Of a DNA stretch of 64,000 bases, positions 11,356 to 22,828 are shown in pieces (positions within the stretch are counted from its first letter, which is position 1; each line of letters starts with the position of its first letter). Below the pieces are notes generated by a model. The model saw nothing but the letters and a program-made list of their open reading frames with translations, had not been told where the DNA came from and made no database searches. The stretch spans positions 124,001-188,000 of the forward strand of contig DF237058.1 of NCBI GenBank assembly GCA_000708835.1, written 5' to 3'. The translations under genes were made by a program, and so were the position numbers. The DNA comes from Klebsormidium nitens. Taxonomy: Eukaryota > Streptophyta > Klebsormidiophyceae > Klebsormidiales > Klebsormidiaceae.

Positions 11356-14300
11356 TTACAACCTTAGTCGACCTCCGTACATGTTCTGCACCTTGACCTG
11401 CATATTCCAAAGCGCAATCATTCTTCTCGTATCAGGCCTCAAAGGCGTTCAGACTGAAAGAATCCAACACGTGCGTCAGACGCTAAGGAAGCTCAAAGGA
11501 GCAGAAAACTGAACTTTTCAACAGACTGAGTTCCGGGTCAGCTTACCTGGATGCTGTTCTCGGCCCGCTGCTGGATGGCGCCCCAGAAGCTCCAGCGATC
11601 GGCAAGCCTGGAGAGTAGAGGGTTTCAGAATCAGCAGATCAGCAAAGATCGACTTGTTTTTGAACATCTGCAGCTTTTCCGATTTTTTAGTCCGGCCTGA
11701 TTGAAGAGATGCGACCTTTCGAAACTCGCACTCGTATCAGGCTCGAATTGCAGATTTACACGCCCGAAGCGCACGCATTAGAAGCCAGACCTCCCTCTCT
11801 ATGAGGCCCTTACTGCAAATTTATTCAGCCCAATCTGCACCCTTATCAAGCCAAATCCGCCCTCTAATGAGGCCCGTAATCGTGACTTATTGAGCCCAAT
11901 CCACACAATTATCAAGTCCAGACTGCCTCCTGAGGAGGCCCCTACAGCGCACTTGATGAGCTCAAAGTATCCGCTTATCAAGCCCAAATTGCACGCTCAA
12001 TGCGTTCGAATACCTACCGCTAAATCCCATACACCACGCTTTTTGAGCCCAAAGTGCGGACCCAAATCCGCCGTACCAAATCCCCTCACCTCCTGAGCGT
12101 CTTCAGGAGGCGCTGCACTTCCTCCAGACCCCCCTCGAGCACTCCCTCCACATATTGCGCCACAACCGCCGCATACGCTTCCACTGGCGCCTCATTCAAG
12201 GCCTCAATTTTCGCCCTCATTTCCCCCCCAGGGGGAGGCGTGCACTGCAGCCGCAGAAGGGCGCTCCCCTGGGGGGGTGAGCTAGACTGGGACGCGAGTA
12301 CTGGCAGGACCCCCCCCTGCGCCATGCCCTGTAACGCGTCGGCTAAGCCGAGCTTTTCTCCGTCGGGGTGCTGTACGTATACGTCCATAAGCGGCTGAAG
12401 GACGTCGAGGCCCGATGCGCAGAGGCGCATCCATTTGGGGGGGTCGCCTGACCAGAGGTTTGACAGGGAGGGAACGGGGGCTTCCAGAGGGGGGGGGTCA
12501 GGAACCGGAGATGGTGACTTAGCGACAGGGGGGGGTTCTAAAGCAGGGACAATTGCATTTACTGGCGGACGAGAATGCGGTTCTGGAGCGGACTGCGAAG
12601 TGGGTTTTGGAGCGGGTTTGTAAACCGGTTTAGGGGCGGGTTTGGACATGAGTTTGGGGGCAGGTTTGAGGGCAGGTCGGGAGGGGGCAGGCAATGGCCT
12701 GGTGATGCGCGCTTGCTTTTGGGCGCGGGAGACGGTGCCGGTTAACTTGACCGGACCCGGTTTCCGCCTGCAGGGGGAGGACGCGAATGAGTTTGAAGCC
12801 GGAAGGAGCTGAAGATAATACTTACTATGAGCGGGTGAATCAAGGCCGTGTGTAGACTTAAAGCACTCGGGGAAGCCTATCGCGAATATCGACGAGTGAC
12901 AAGTGTCCTTTTCCAGTGACCGGTTCTAGTACTGCCCAGAAGGGCGACGTTGCTGACTGCTTTGCGATCGGAATCGACCCTCTCCAATTGAAGAAAGCAT
13001 GCATACAACCGCAGGCGCGAAGGCCGTTTGCAAAAGGAAAGCGCAAAATATAAACCCGACACCACGAAGAATAAAAATAAGTCACGCAAATTTACAGATG
13101 ATCTGTTCGTACATCAAGCTCTCGAGAATCCTAGGGATCTTGGAGCTCACTTGGGACCAAGGGGAAGGCGCGATCCTTCGCGCGTCTCGTACGCCCGCTC
13201 TAGTTCCCTTCGGAGCATCAGCGGAAGCGCGTCCAGTACGGACTGGTCCACCTGGCAACGGACGGAACGTTCTAGTAAGTCTCCGGCATACCCTCTTCTT
13301 GAAGTTGATAAGCAACTTGGAATGTTGACCGTGTTATGCGGTTTGATATGAAGAGCAGGTGTTCGTATTCAAGGACAAAGAGATTATTGGGACACAAGTG
13401 TCTAGGACAGTGATCCAACACGTCGTTCGCAAATAGAAGATTAAGTAGCTTATCTTAAGAGCAGATAAGCAAGATTGAGGTTGTTGTTGGTCTGCAGACT
13501 CTGCCCACCATTTCTTGAATAATTCGACGTTTTTTAAACGATGCGGACACCGCTAACTCCATATGCTTCTGATCTTCCTCAGTCTCAGCGTGACATCCCC
13601 CCTTAATCAAGGAGCAATTTTTCTGGCACTGTAGATCTGAACGTCGTACCTGTGACATTGGAGGAAGCGCGCTGATAGGGCTACTGCCCCCCGCACTAGT
13701 TCCTGTCCCACTCAACCCGCCCACTACTGTCCCTCCCGCTGGGACCGTCACTAGCGCATCCGACGGCGCCGCCGCTGCCACGTGTCCGACTGAGAGTTCC
13801 GTAGAAGCCGCGCTGGTCGCTAGCGCCGTTTCGTTGTTTAGCAGGACCAACCCCTTTTCCACCGAGTCCCTCTCGTGTTTGTCGATGGAGGCACTACTCT
13901 GCCTGGGCTCTACACTCTTGCTAACCGTGCTCCTACTTGGATTCGATTCGAAGCCGTCCCGTTCCGTTTCGCTAGCCCCCCGTTTCCGGTTCCGCTCGAC
14001 CCCTTCCGTTCCGCTGATGCCAGGCCCTTTGGCACCAATTTCTTGAACCCGGCTTGTGCTCCCCGCCCCAACAAACTTTTGCCGATACGCCTGCTCGAGT
14101 TCCGCTCTGATCTCTTCCGGCAGTTCCGCCAGCACCGCCGGATCCAGTTCCGTCTCGGGGGGAAGGCTCAGACTGCTACCCGTGTCTTGCGGAGGGGGGG
14201 GCTCATTCTGCGTGTCTTCCGCCCTGGCTTTTCCCGCCTTGATCTCCTGCAAATGCTGCCGCCGCTGGGGGTCCAAAGTGTGAAAAATTTCCTCGTCGTC

Positions 14301-17300
14301 GTGAGCCAGGTTCTGAGGCTCTGCCGGGCGCTTAATTACACCGTCGCTAGCTTGCACCTCATCTTTTTGCGGACGGGCCCCCGTGCTGGCGTTAATACCC
14401 CCTGGTTCGGAAAGGCCGCTCTTTTCGGGCAAGAGCAGAGCCCCAGAACCGACAGCAACAACCGCATCCCGCTTCTCCTTCATGTCTCCTTCACCAACCG
14501 ACTTTCCCCCTAAAGCCCCACGGGCAGATTCATCATCGATTTTGCCCCTAGTTCCGCCCATACCCTCACCCACGGGAGCCTTCTCGAGTTCATCTCTAGT
14601 CTCGCTTCCCCCAATTGACTCCCCCCCCTCCTTCGCTTTCTTCCCCCCTTCCTTTCCCCCCCGCTCCAGCCACCCACTAATCCCCCCCTCCTTTGCGCTC
14701 CCCCCCGTATCTTCTTCCAGCCGCGTGACCCCGATCCCCACCCCCCGAATCTCTTTCGGGGGCACCGCCAGCGCGTGGTACAGCGGCCGGATCAGCCGCT
14801 CCACGATGCTGACGTCAGCGGTCGCCTCCGGGACCGCGGCGGATCGGCTCAGATTGTCGCAGTGTCCGCAGCCCATGAATTTGGCGGGCTCGCCCGCGCC
14901 CGGTTTGCGCTTCTTGATCTTGAGTGTGAATTGGCGCCCGCGCACCCCGGCCTCGGCGAGGCGGTGGCAAACCTCGGTGACTAGGTTGGAGAGAAAAGTG
15001 AGCGCCTCGGCGTCGGTGCTGAAGCGGACGCCCCAGTTACACTCGGCGCCCACCTGGCAGGGAGATAAGGTTTGTGATTAGGACATGACAGGCCAAGGGT
15101 TACGATTAACCAACAATTAAGATCGCAGATCGACAACGTCTTCATCGAAAAACACACCCCACCGGTTTTATCACCGTTGTTGACCAGAATCAATCGTTGA
15201 GGTGAGAAGGGGAAAGAAAAGCTTGGACGGTGGATGCAACCGGTTTACAAAGGGCAGAATCCGGTCAAAGGTAAAGGGAAGCACAACGGAAAGTCCATTT
15301 CGAAAAACCAAATCAAGCGAACGCAACGTTTCACGGACTTCGTTCCCATTCCAGGAATCTAAGCACAACAGATTGACAGAAAGCCAGACCCACTCGCGCT
15401 TTATCTGCATTCAAGTCGCTTTCAACCACAGAGTGACACGTGGCACCCGTCCAACAACTCACCGACTTGCGCTTCTGGTTCGTCTCAAGTTCCTTGATGT
15501 CGACGCCCCGAGCGTACGAGTAGAGCATGTCGCCCGTCTTCACACCGAAGTCGCGCTGAAGGGCCTCCCTGCTGACCCGACGCACGTCGGCGCAGGTGTG
15601 AATGCCCGCCACTCGGAGGCGCTCCTCCAGCGACCTGGAAACAAGAAGTTGGTTATGTAGACAATCTAGACGGTGGCGGTTTCACGTTGCCTTCAAAACA
15701 CGATATAAGAAGAATAGAACAAGCTTCGCAACTGAAAGACCAAAAAGCTGCAAGATAACTTCATTCGAGAAGACAGGATTGCTGACAAAATCCGCCGACC
15801 TTTCTGCATTTAGTCCTGCCTCGCGCTCCGTCCTTCCCTGTCTTCCAGCTGCCAGGATCTCCCGCTTCTCGGTGTAGCAAAATTCTATCGATCATCTTAA
15901 ACGAAGAACGGAAACCTAGCAATATGCGACAAGAATTGCTCTCGAGATCCACGAGATTCTTACCAGCCCACCCCCGGAAGTTTCCCCACCGGCAGCTCCG
16001 CCATATACTCCGCCACGTGTCCAAACTCTATATGGTGCTGCCCGTTGGGCTTCGCCTTTCTAGTTGCCATGCGCGCGAGCAGCAAATTGTGCGCGATTCC
16101 CGCGCTCGCGGTGCATCCCGTCTCGGTGAAGATGCGCGTCCGCAGGTCGGAAAGTAGAGCGGACGGGTCCGGACAGCCGGTAATGTCCAGAAACGCCTCG
16201 TCGCAGCTCACGGCCTGAGAGACAAGAGAGTTGTTTTGGAGACGGAGAATGAAAAAGGACATGAAGGAAGAAAAGAGGAACTGCACAATAAACGATGAAA
16301 GAAGAACAGCACGGTGAACGATAAAATGATAAACACATGTCCAGAAAAACCAGAATAAAGACGCTAGTTCCTTCAAGAGATTCATACGAGGGCTCTCTGG
16401 TAAACCGGCAGAAGGGTGAAGAGGATGGATGCGGAGGGCCCGGTTCAACTTAAGCTAGTCCGGTCCTGCAACGACGCGATCAAGCAGTTGTTGCACTGTC
16501 ATTCGTCCTTCGGTCGAAGATCGAAGCGCGTTTTAAACGCTATCAAATCCAGGCAGGGGATCAGACTTCGGCCAGATTCAAAGCGCAGTTGAGGAGTTAT
16601 GGACCAAAGCAGAGGGGATGAGAAAAAAAACCGACCAGATTCAAGCGCGGCAACTGAAAGTCAAGCAAGTCAGCGCTTGGCCAGAAGCAGCATCAGCTTT
16701 GCATTTGCATGGAGTCTACAGTAAGGGTTACAAACTCAGAGCGAATAGAGTAACGACGGGACCTCAGTGTCAAGATTGAGAGCGAAACCTACCTGGACCT
16801 TGCTGCTCGTTTGGTGCAGCAGCGAGTATAGCTTATCGGCGACCTGAAAACAAAGAAACCAACAACGATCAGTTCAAATCGTAAGTACATAGAAGCAAGG
16901 AAAACTCTCGCTTGCAATTGAGAAACTTTTGGCATCCTCTTACTTAACACATCGCTTTCGAACGATAGGAAAGTGGAGCAAACCCACTAGTTGCACTGGC
17001 CAGCCCCACAAACCCACCTCTTCGTAAGCAGCGAAATCGTAGTTAACGATAACCAGGTCCGGGCAGCGCCGCTTCGCCTCGCGCACGAACATGCTGGCCG
17101 TTATTCCGTACTCGCGCGCTTTGTAGTTGGCGCTCGAAATTTCGGCGGTTCCCGAACCCCCTCCGGTTGCGCCCTGGCCCCAACTGACGGCGACGGCTTT
17201 GCCAAAGAGCTCCGGACGGTCTCGAACGACGACGTTCACGAAGAAACAGTCCTGGGGAGAGGAGCGTTTGAGCAGTCGACAGTTTGTACCTTCAGCGTTT

Positions 17301-20300
17301 CATGGTATGTGCAGAACGGCTTTCCGGACAATCGACTTTCAAAATCCGAGACATATTACCACTTTGAAGACAGAAACTTTGTCCATACTTGTTGACGTGC
17401 CACAAAAGGAACGAGCCAACCTGAAGAAACGGGTGCGGCTGCGAAAAAAGCAGACATTAAATCTGAAGCAATAGACAAAACCCAACTGGGTGGATCAAGG
17501 GCGCTCAGGTAACTGCCAAAGAACCTTCAATGACCACCCTTCTCTTACGGAAATTGTGAAACGAGCCCACATACCTGACAGGACACTCGATACAGGACCG
17601 TATTGCAATATTCCCAATTCTCACCATGTCAATGTGCACGATCAGTCGGTCCTTCTCCGCTGCAGGGGATCCCTCCGCCGGCAGCTCCGGCTTTCCCCCC
17701 CCTTTCCGCCACTGTTCCCCGCCCCCCATCGCCTGATACCGAGACCTCCACGTGCCAATAAAATGCAGCCGTGAGTTCTTGTAATAGTTGTTGATAAAAT
17801 CGGGGTCGTCTTTCGTGCAGTGTGAACGGGCGCCAGACGGGGCGGAACCGTACCCGTTCGGCCCGGGCTTATTCACACCGTACCCGAGGGCCCTGCCGCT
17901 GGGGGACGCGCTCTGGTGTGAAACCGCCCGAGACGGGCCCCCCCGAACCGGGGAAGCTTCGGAACTACCTGCTTCTGCAACCCCCCCCTCCGGAGCCCCG
18001 CCCCTCGACCCCCCCTTTTCGGAAGTATCCGTCTTGATTGTTCCGCCTGTGCTTTCGCTGACGCCCCGCGTCTCCTTGCCGGTTTCAATGCCCCCCTCAC
18101 TTTGGTGGGGCTCGCTTTCGTTCAAGCGAACAGTAGGCTTTCCAGGGGTGTTCATCTCCTGCTCATCTAGACCCCCCTCCCCATCACCCGTTTCGACGCT
18201 ACTTCCTACAGCCGGGTCTCGTTGGGCGGCAATCGCGCTCCCTTCAAATCCGCTTCCGGTGATTCCGCTCCCTGCGAATCCGCTACCTGCCTTTCCGCTA
18301 CCCGCCATGTCTGACCCTGGCGTTGCTTCCTCGCTTCTTGTTTCAATTTTCTCAGAAGTCAAGCGCGGTCTTTTCTCCCCAGGCTTCCCCTCGCTCATCT
18401 CCGAATTGCTCTCCCCCGCTCCCCCCATTTCGGAAGCGTCCCGTGACCTTTTCTTCCCTGACGCAAACTCCGAGGGGGATGTTCCTCCTGATCTGGCAGC
18501 CATCTCGTTCAATGCCCCCACCTCCACTCCACTCATCTCCGCTCTAGAAGCACCTCTTCCCAGGATTTCGCCGCCTTCCGGTCCTGCCCGTTCTTTAATA
18601 CAGTCTTCGAAACACCCTCCACTTTGCCCTTTGGGACCTTTTCCCCTTTCCCCCGCCTCGGAATTCCCCAACTCCTTCCCAACAATCTCGCCGTTTGCCC
18701 CGTCTAAGACGCCATCTCCCTTCTCCGACTCCATTTTTGCCCCTCCGGACGCAGACTCCGGACCCTCCAAAAGAAGCACGTTCCTTTCGGATCTTGGGTC
18801 CCCCCCGAAACTTACTAAAGCCGGTGGAGACGGCCCCGGTTTCGCCGAGGGGGGGGCGCCCAGCAGCCTGGTCGCTGGTGCATCTGACCCCCCCAGCCGG
18901 ACGAGCGTCCGGCCGAGGACGCTCTGGCCGGGGTCGTGCTTGATGCGGACGTGTTCGTACGGCCCCACTGCACAGGGGAAAGCGTCCGAAAGAGCACAAC
19001 ATGGTGGGCTTGGAGAGAAGACTTTGAGGCGACGTTGAAGTTGAGACGAAATGGGCTTGAGCGAACCATCACAGAAAGTGCTCGTACGGACCCACCGCAA
19101 AGGGCCAAAGGAAAGCAATCGTAAGGATTCAAAAATCGGTTGGGCTCGGACGATTGGATATGGTGATGTTTGAACTGAAAAGAAAATAGAAAAAATAGGA
19201 ACTCTGAAAAGTGCTTATTTGGACCAACTGCAAACAGCCGAAGGAACGCGCTAGAACATCAAAATCGGGTAGCCTCAGAACATCGATACTCAGGAGATGT
19301 TGAAACTGACACGAAGTCCTCTGTGTACAGCATTGAGAAGTGTTCATACGGGCCCACTGAAAAGAAGGTGGAAAAAAGTTCGAAAAGAATCGAAACGGGT
19401 TGAGCTCGGATTGCGGTAACATGGAAGCTGACAATGTGCGTGAGAATGGAACTGTCAGGAGAGCGGGGAGAGGCGGTGCCCCATTAATCTGTCTTGAGAA
19501 TTTTAAAGCTGAATGTCCGTAATTCAGTCGTCTTTTCCATTGCAGTGTTGCTGCGCATCAGTCGGACATCCGTCGCTGAGCAACTGTGAATGGTAGGGGG
19601 ACGGTAAGAAGCACAGGAGGATCGCACGAAAGACTGCAACAAGAAAGGCATGAAGAAAATTGGGGAACGTGCTGACTTGGCAGCAGCTTATTGGCTGCGA
19701 TGGAGTCGGTGATCCACTCGGGCTTGAGGACTGGAGGCCGGCCGCGCCCATGCCTGCAAGTACGATGTGAAAGGTACGCTTAGAAAGAAAGAAAGAAAAA
19801 TGCTCAGAAAGAAGAAAGAAAGATGGTATCTATGACATAAGCATTGACGGGAAGTCCGCAAATATCGGCTGTAGAGCGAGTAGCCTAAAAAGAGACGTAA
19901 GGACCTAACGATGCCTGTGGAAGCGGAAACCTTTCATTGAAAACCTTTCGACGATGCATGTCGGGCGGCCACAATATGACGGCTTCAACAAAGGCGACAG
20001 TTTGAGGGATCCCCCTGAAGTGCGCACCTGTAATCGGCGTACTTGCTGTCAGTCAGGTGGGTGCATATGATGTGGGTCACACCGGTGTTGGGCGTGTAGT
20101 AAGTCTCGAATACTGCACGCAAACTAGCAAGCAATGACTCTCACAAAGCACGTTAGAGATAACAAAGTACGTTTTAGTACTAAAATTCAGGATTCTTTGG
20201 CCGTCAGCTTTGCCGCAAGCTTTACTCCTCGAGGTCACCCGTTTGAAACAAACAAGGGGCAAAACGAGCAAAGGGGGTGAACCGTCAGAATGTAATCGTT

Positions 20301-21521
20301 ACGATTTAGCGAGCACACCAAAAAGTAGGGATTCCCCATGACCTGCAGTTGACCAAAATCAAAAGCACGAGTACATTGAATACTGCAAAAAACGAACGAC
20401 CTCTCTGTATGTGGAATCAGTTTGAGAAATCCTTCAAGAACAAACAACCTCCCTCCACATGGGGAGTTTCGTATAAAGAAAGACCTGAGCGCGTAGACTC
20501 ACCTCCGCCATGCAGCGCCATGAGTCGCTTCAGCTCCTGGAAAGTATAGAGAAGTGAAGTTGGTGGAGCTGAACCCGTTTCTCTATACGAATCTTCGAGA
20601 ACAACAACACTCACGAATGTTTCCAGTGTTCCTAGGATACCGGTCAACTCCCAATCTTACCGAGGCAGAGCCCCTCATTGACATGTCTTTAACAACAAAT
20701 GTCATCGAAGATCATGGGGAACAACCCAGCTGGACACATGATTGGATGCCAAACATGAAAGGTGGACAATCTAGAACAGGACCGCGGCCTACAGGAAGCC
20801 TTGGAAAATGGCGATTGGTATGATAAAAACTTGGAGAACAGAAAGACCATAGCTGTTGCGACAAAGCCTCACTTGGTGACTCGGGCGACAGTGGCCGTTC
20901 ACCCAGATCTTGACCCCCTTGAACAGCTGGCTCGCCCACTTGCCTGGCTGCGACACCTCCCCTCTGGAAAACAAGAAAAGCACCCACCCCCTTTGTTATA
21001 CTGTGGCTGAAGTAGGTTACGGCCCACTGACTCGAGACACAGATCTTGTCCCGGACGTCAAATCTGATTCTAGAAAGTGCGGGGTGTATCCTTTGAAATG
21101 GGAGTAACAAGATTGTTTCAACAAAGTTGCTTGAAAGTTTGCAAGCTCCTCAGCAAGCTAGTTGGCCAATTTTGTAAAGGATTGAGAGCATGCACGGGTC
21201 ATGTCAGAACCGCACCACACAGCACACAGCACTTGACCTGATTGCAAACGAGGGACTTCAAAACCTTACAGCTCTCAAAGAATCTTAAAATGTGTAGCAA
21301 ATTCTGAGGTCCACTCACGTGATCAAGTCGTTGTCTATGCCCGCCTGGTACTGCTCCTTCAACTTCTTAATCTTGAGGTTGAAGTAAAGCCCGAAGTCCC
21401 CTGCAAAGAACCAGCATTGCTTTAGCAAAGTTGCACCAATGTTCTCTAAGAAAGTCCAGTTGTCATAGGATTGATGCGATGGAGTCGGTGCCAGTGCCCC
21501 TGCGACCTCTTCGCTGCGCAT
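11356..21521 (-). CDS. REV1: DNA repair protein REV1 (Y-family translesion polymerase)
   Basis: Deoxycytidyl transferase and scaffold for translesion synthesis in the nucleus. Minus-strand exons: 21521-21319 (or starting at 21400 if an upstream exon exists), 20963-20873, 20536-20503, 20112-20028, 19753-19677, 18967-17625, 17251-17018, 16843-16793, 16214-15964, 15634-15463, 15053-13650, 13251-13151, 12767-12090, 11607-11547 and 11397-11356. Every junction keeps phase, giving about 1,608 residues, long for the family because two exons carry large low-complexity linkers. Visible in order: BRCT domain (LFKGVKIWVNGH, LMALHGG, GVTHIICTHL, KPEWITDSIAANKLL), FINNYYKNSRLHFIGTWR, catalytic HIDMDCFF and SCDEAFLDIT, little finger (NWGVRFS, GRQFTLKIKKR), two UBM motifs (LPEEIRAELEQAY; LPLMLRRELERAY), and the C-terminal domain ending VQNMYGG. 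Catalytic acidic residues are present. The start codon is the least certain part. Confidence 0.93.
11801..11998. repeat. ~66-bp tandem repeat inside a REV1 intron
   Basis: Three diverged units begin near 11801, 11867 and 11933 (anchor atgaggccc or aggaggccc), each with tta-t-caagccca-type segments. They fill much of the 482-base intron between the last-but-two and last-but-one REV1 exons. Identity is moderate, so the array is old. No function is suggested by the sequence. Confidence 0.55.
18949..19370 (-). repeat. Four tandem copies of a REV1 intron/exon acceptor junction
   Basis: On the minus strand the junction cag|TGGGGCCGTACGAACAC, which opens the large REV1 exon at 18967, recurs upstream in the preceding intron. 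The anchor starts at 18951, 19078, 19211 and 19340, a period of 127-133 bases. The homology extends through the whole unit (for example the aaaatcgggt-gagctcgga and gttgaaactgac segments). The copy at 19340 keeps a strong acceptor (cttttcag) and the GPYEH frame, then reaches a stop after about 31 codons. The copy at 19211 keeps AG but is diverged; the copy at 19078 has lost the AG (gcgg). I assign the 18967 copy as the productive acceptor because only it continues into the conserved protein. Confidence 0.85.
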
Positions 21522-22828
21522 GCCTCTGACCAGTCATTTTTCGCTGTTTTTCCGAGTGCCATGCCTTGTTTTTGTTGTCACTAACGTCAGCGTGCGAAGT
21601 ATCTCCAGCAGGGCTGTAACGAACGTCGGGGGATGTCGGGCTGTAACCTTCGGAAGCAGGCACTGTCTGCCAACTTCGAGAAAGACAGCTGTCAGCTCCA
21701 GAAAATCACATGCTGCCCCTCCCACTGCCTCTTACAGACTGAAGTCTCTCTTTCTCCTTTCACACTATAAAGCAGCTCAATTTCATCCTATCCCATGAAC
21801 CCTGTTCAAATCAAAGGTGTCCCTCTAGCACGACAGCTGCCGCCAGCTGTACCACCACTCCTCCATCTCAGCCGTCATGCAACACCAACCAGAATCATCC
21901 CCGCTTCTAGTTCAACCACTGCCCACCTGCTATGGGGTCTTTTTCCAGCTGCTCTTTGCTTGGCCCCTCCGGAGATCGAATCCACGACCGGCCGCTGATG
22001 GGCGCCGGGGGGGGCAGCTGCGCAGCCATCTTGAACCGCACGGGGCTCGCGCCGTCGCCCCCCTTGGTGGGGGTGTCTGGCTTCTTTCCTTCTGCAGGTG
22101 TCATAGCTGCTGGTGAAGAGCTAGAACATGGTTAGTGGAGAACTTCAAGGAGAAGAGAAGGTGCCATCTGAAGCGGCCTCCATGGACACTTCTCTTATAG
22201 CCCGTGCGCATCGAAGGCATGGGGCGTGCAGACTCTGCAGAGGCTGGCCAAGTAGTCCTATACTAGTACTGAGTTCGCAATCGAAGCGAAAATGTAGGTA
22301 GGTACAATTTTCCCGATTGGGAATTTCCAGTTAGCCTTAGGTAATACATTTTAACACTTGAAAGTCGCGTCTGCCAACTCGCGGTAGAATTGGGCTGTTC
22401 AAACAGCGGCCCACATGTCAGATCGAGCTATCGTCTAAAGGAGCAACGAGGCCCTGTAGTAGTTTAATCACCGTTGCACGGGAGCAATATCAGAAAAGTC
22501 ATATAATATATTACGTTGGTTTGTGTACGTACTGCAAAAGTTTCGCCGGGCAGCTGGCCACGTCTCCCAAACGACGACGGAGCAAAGGGGCGGTGGTTCA
22601 TACTATTAAATAGCAGCCAAGGAGCAAAGAGAAACCACTTTCTCACATCTGCTGAAGTACTAGTCTTGCACTGAAATGCTGATAGTTCCCTAGAGGAAGA
22701 CAATGCTGCCATGAGCTTTGGCGGCTTTTTCTGAATGGTGATTAGCTTCGTCCTTTGACGGGTTTCTTGCTAAGAATCTACAGTTCTCTATGATCATTTC
22801 TGGAAGAAACTGACTCAGCGGGGGAGAG
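21522..22828. other. Divergent intergenic region between REV1 and COX15
   Basis: About 1.3 kb holding the promoters of both genes and possibly a 5' non-coding or short coding exon of REV1. A proline-rich minus-strand frame at 22104-21907 starts with a methionine and could be an N-terminal REV1 exon, but no donor in the required phase was found. No other feature is supported. Confidence 0.45.

Noticed and set aside
13875-15081. 212- and 232-codon plus-strand open frames
   Set aside because: Both are antisense to the REV1 exon at 13650-15053, which has clear little-finger and UBM motifs on the other strand.
16550-16680. Related ccagattcaaagcgc / ccagattcaagcgcgg segments in a REV1 intron
   Set aside because: Short and isolated; not enough to claim a repeat array or a junction copy.
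17788-19038. 416-codon plus-strand open frame
   Set aside because: It lies exactly antisense to the GC-rich Gly/Ser/Glu linker exon of REV1, is Pro/Ser-rich, and has no family-like blocks; it is an artefact of composition.
21907-22104. Proline-rich minus-strand frame upstream of REV1
   Set aside because: Could be an N-terminal exon, but no donor in the phase required by the next exon was found, so it was left out of the gene model.
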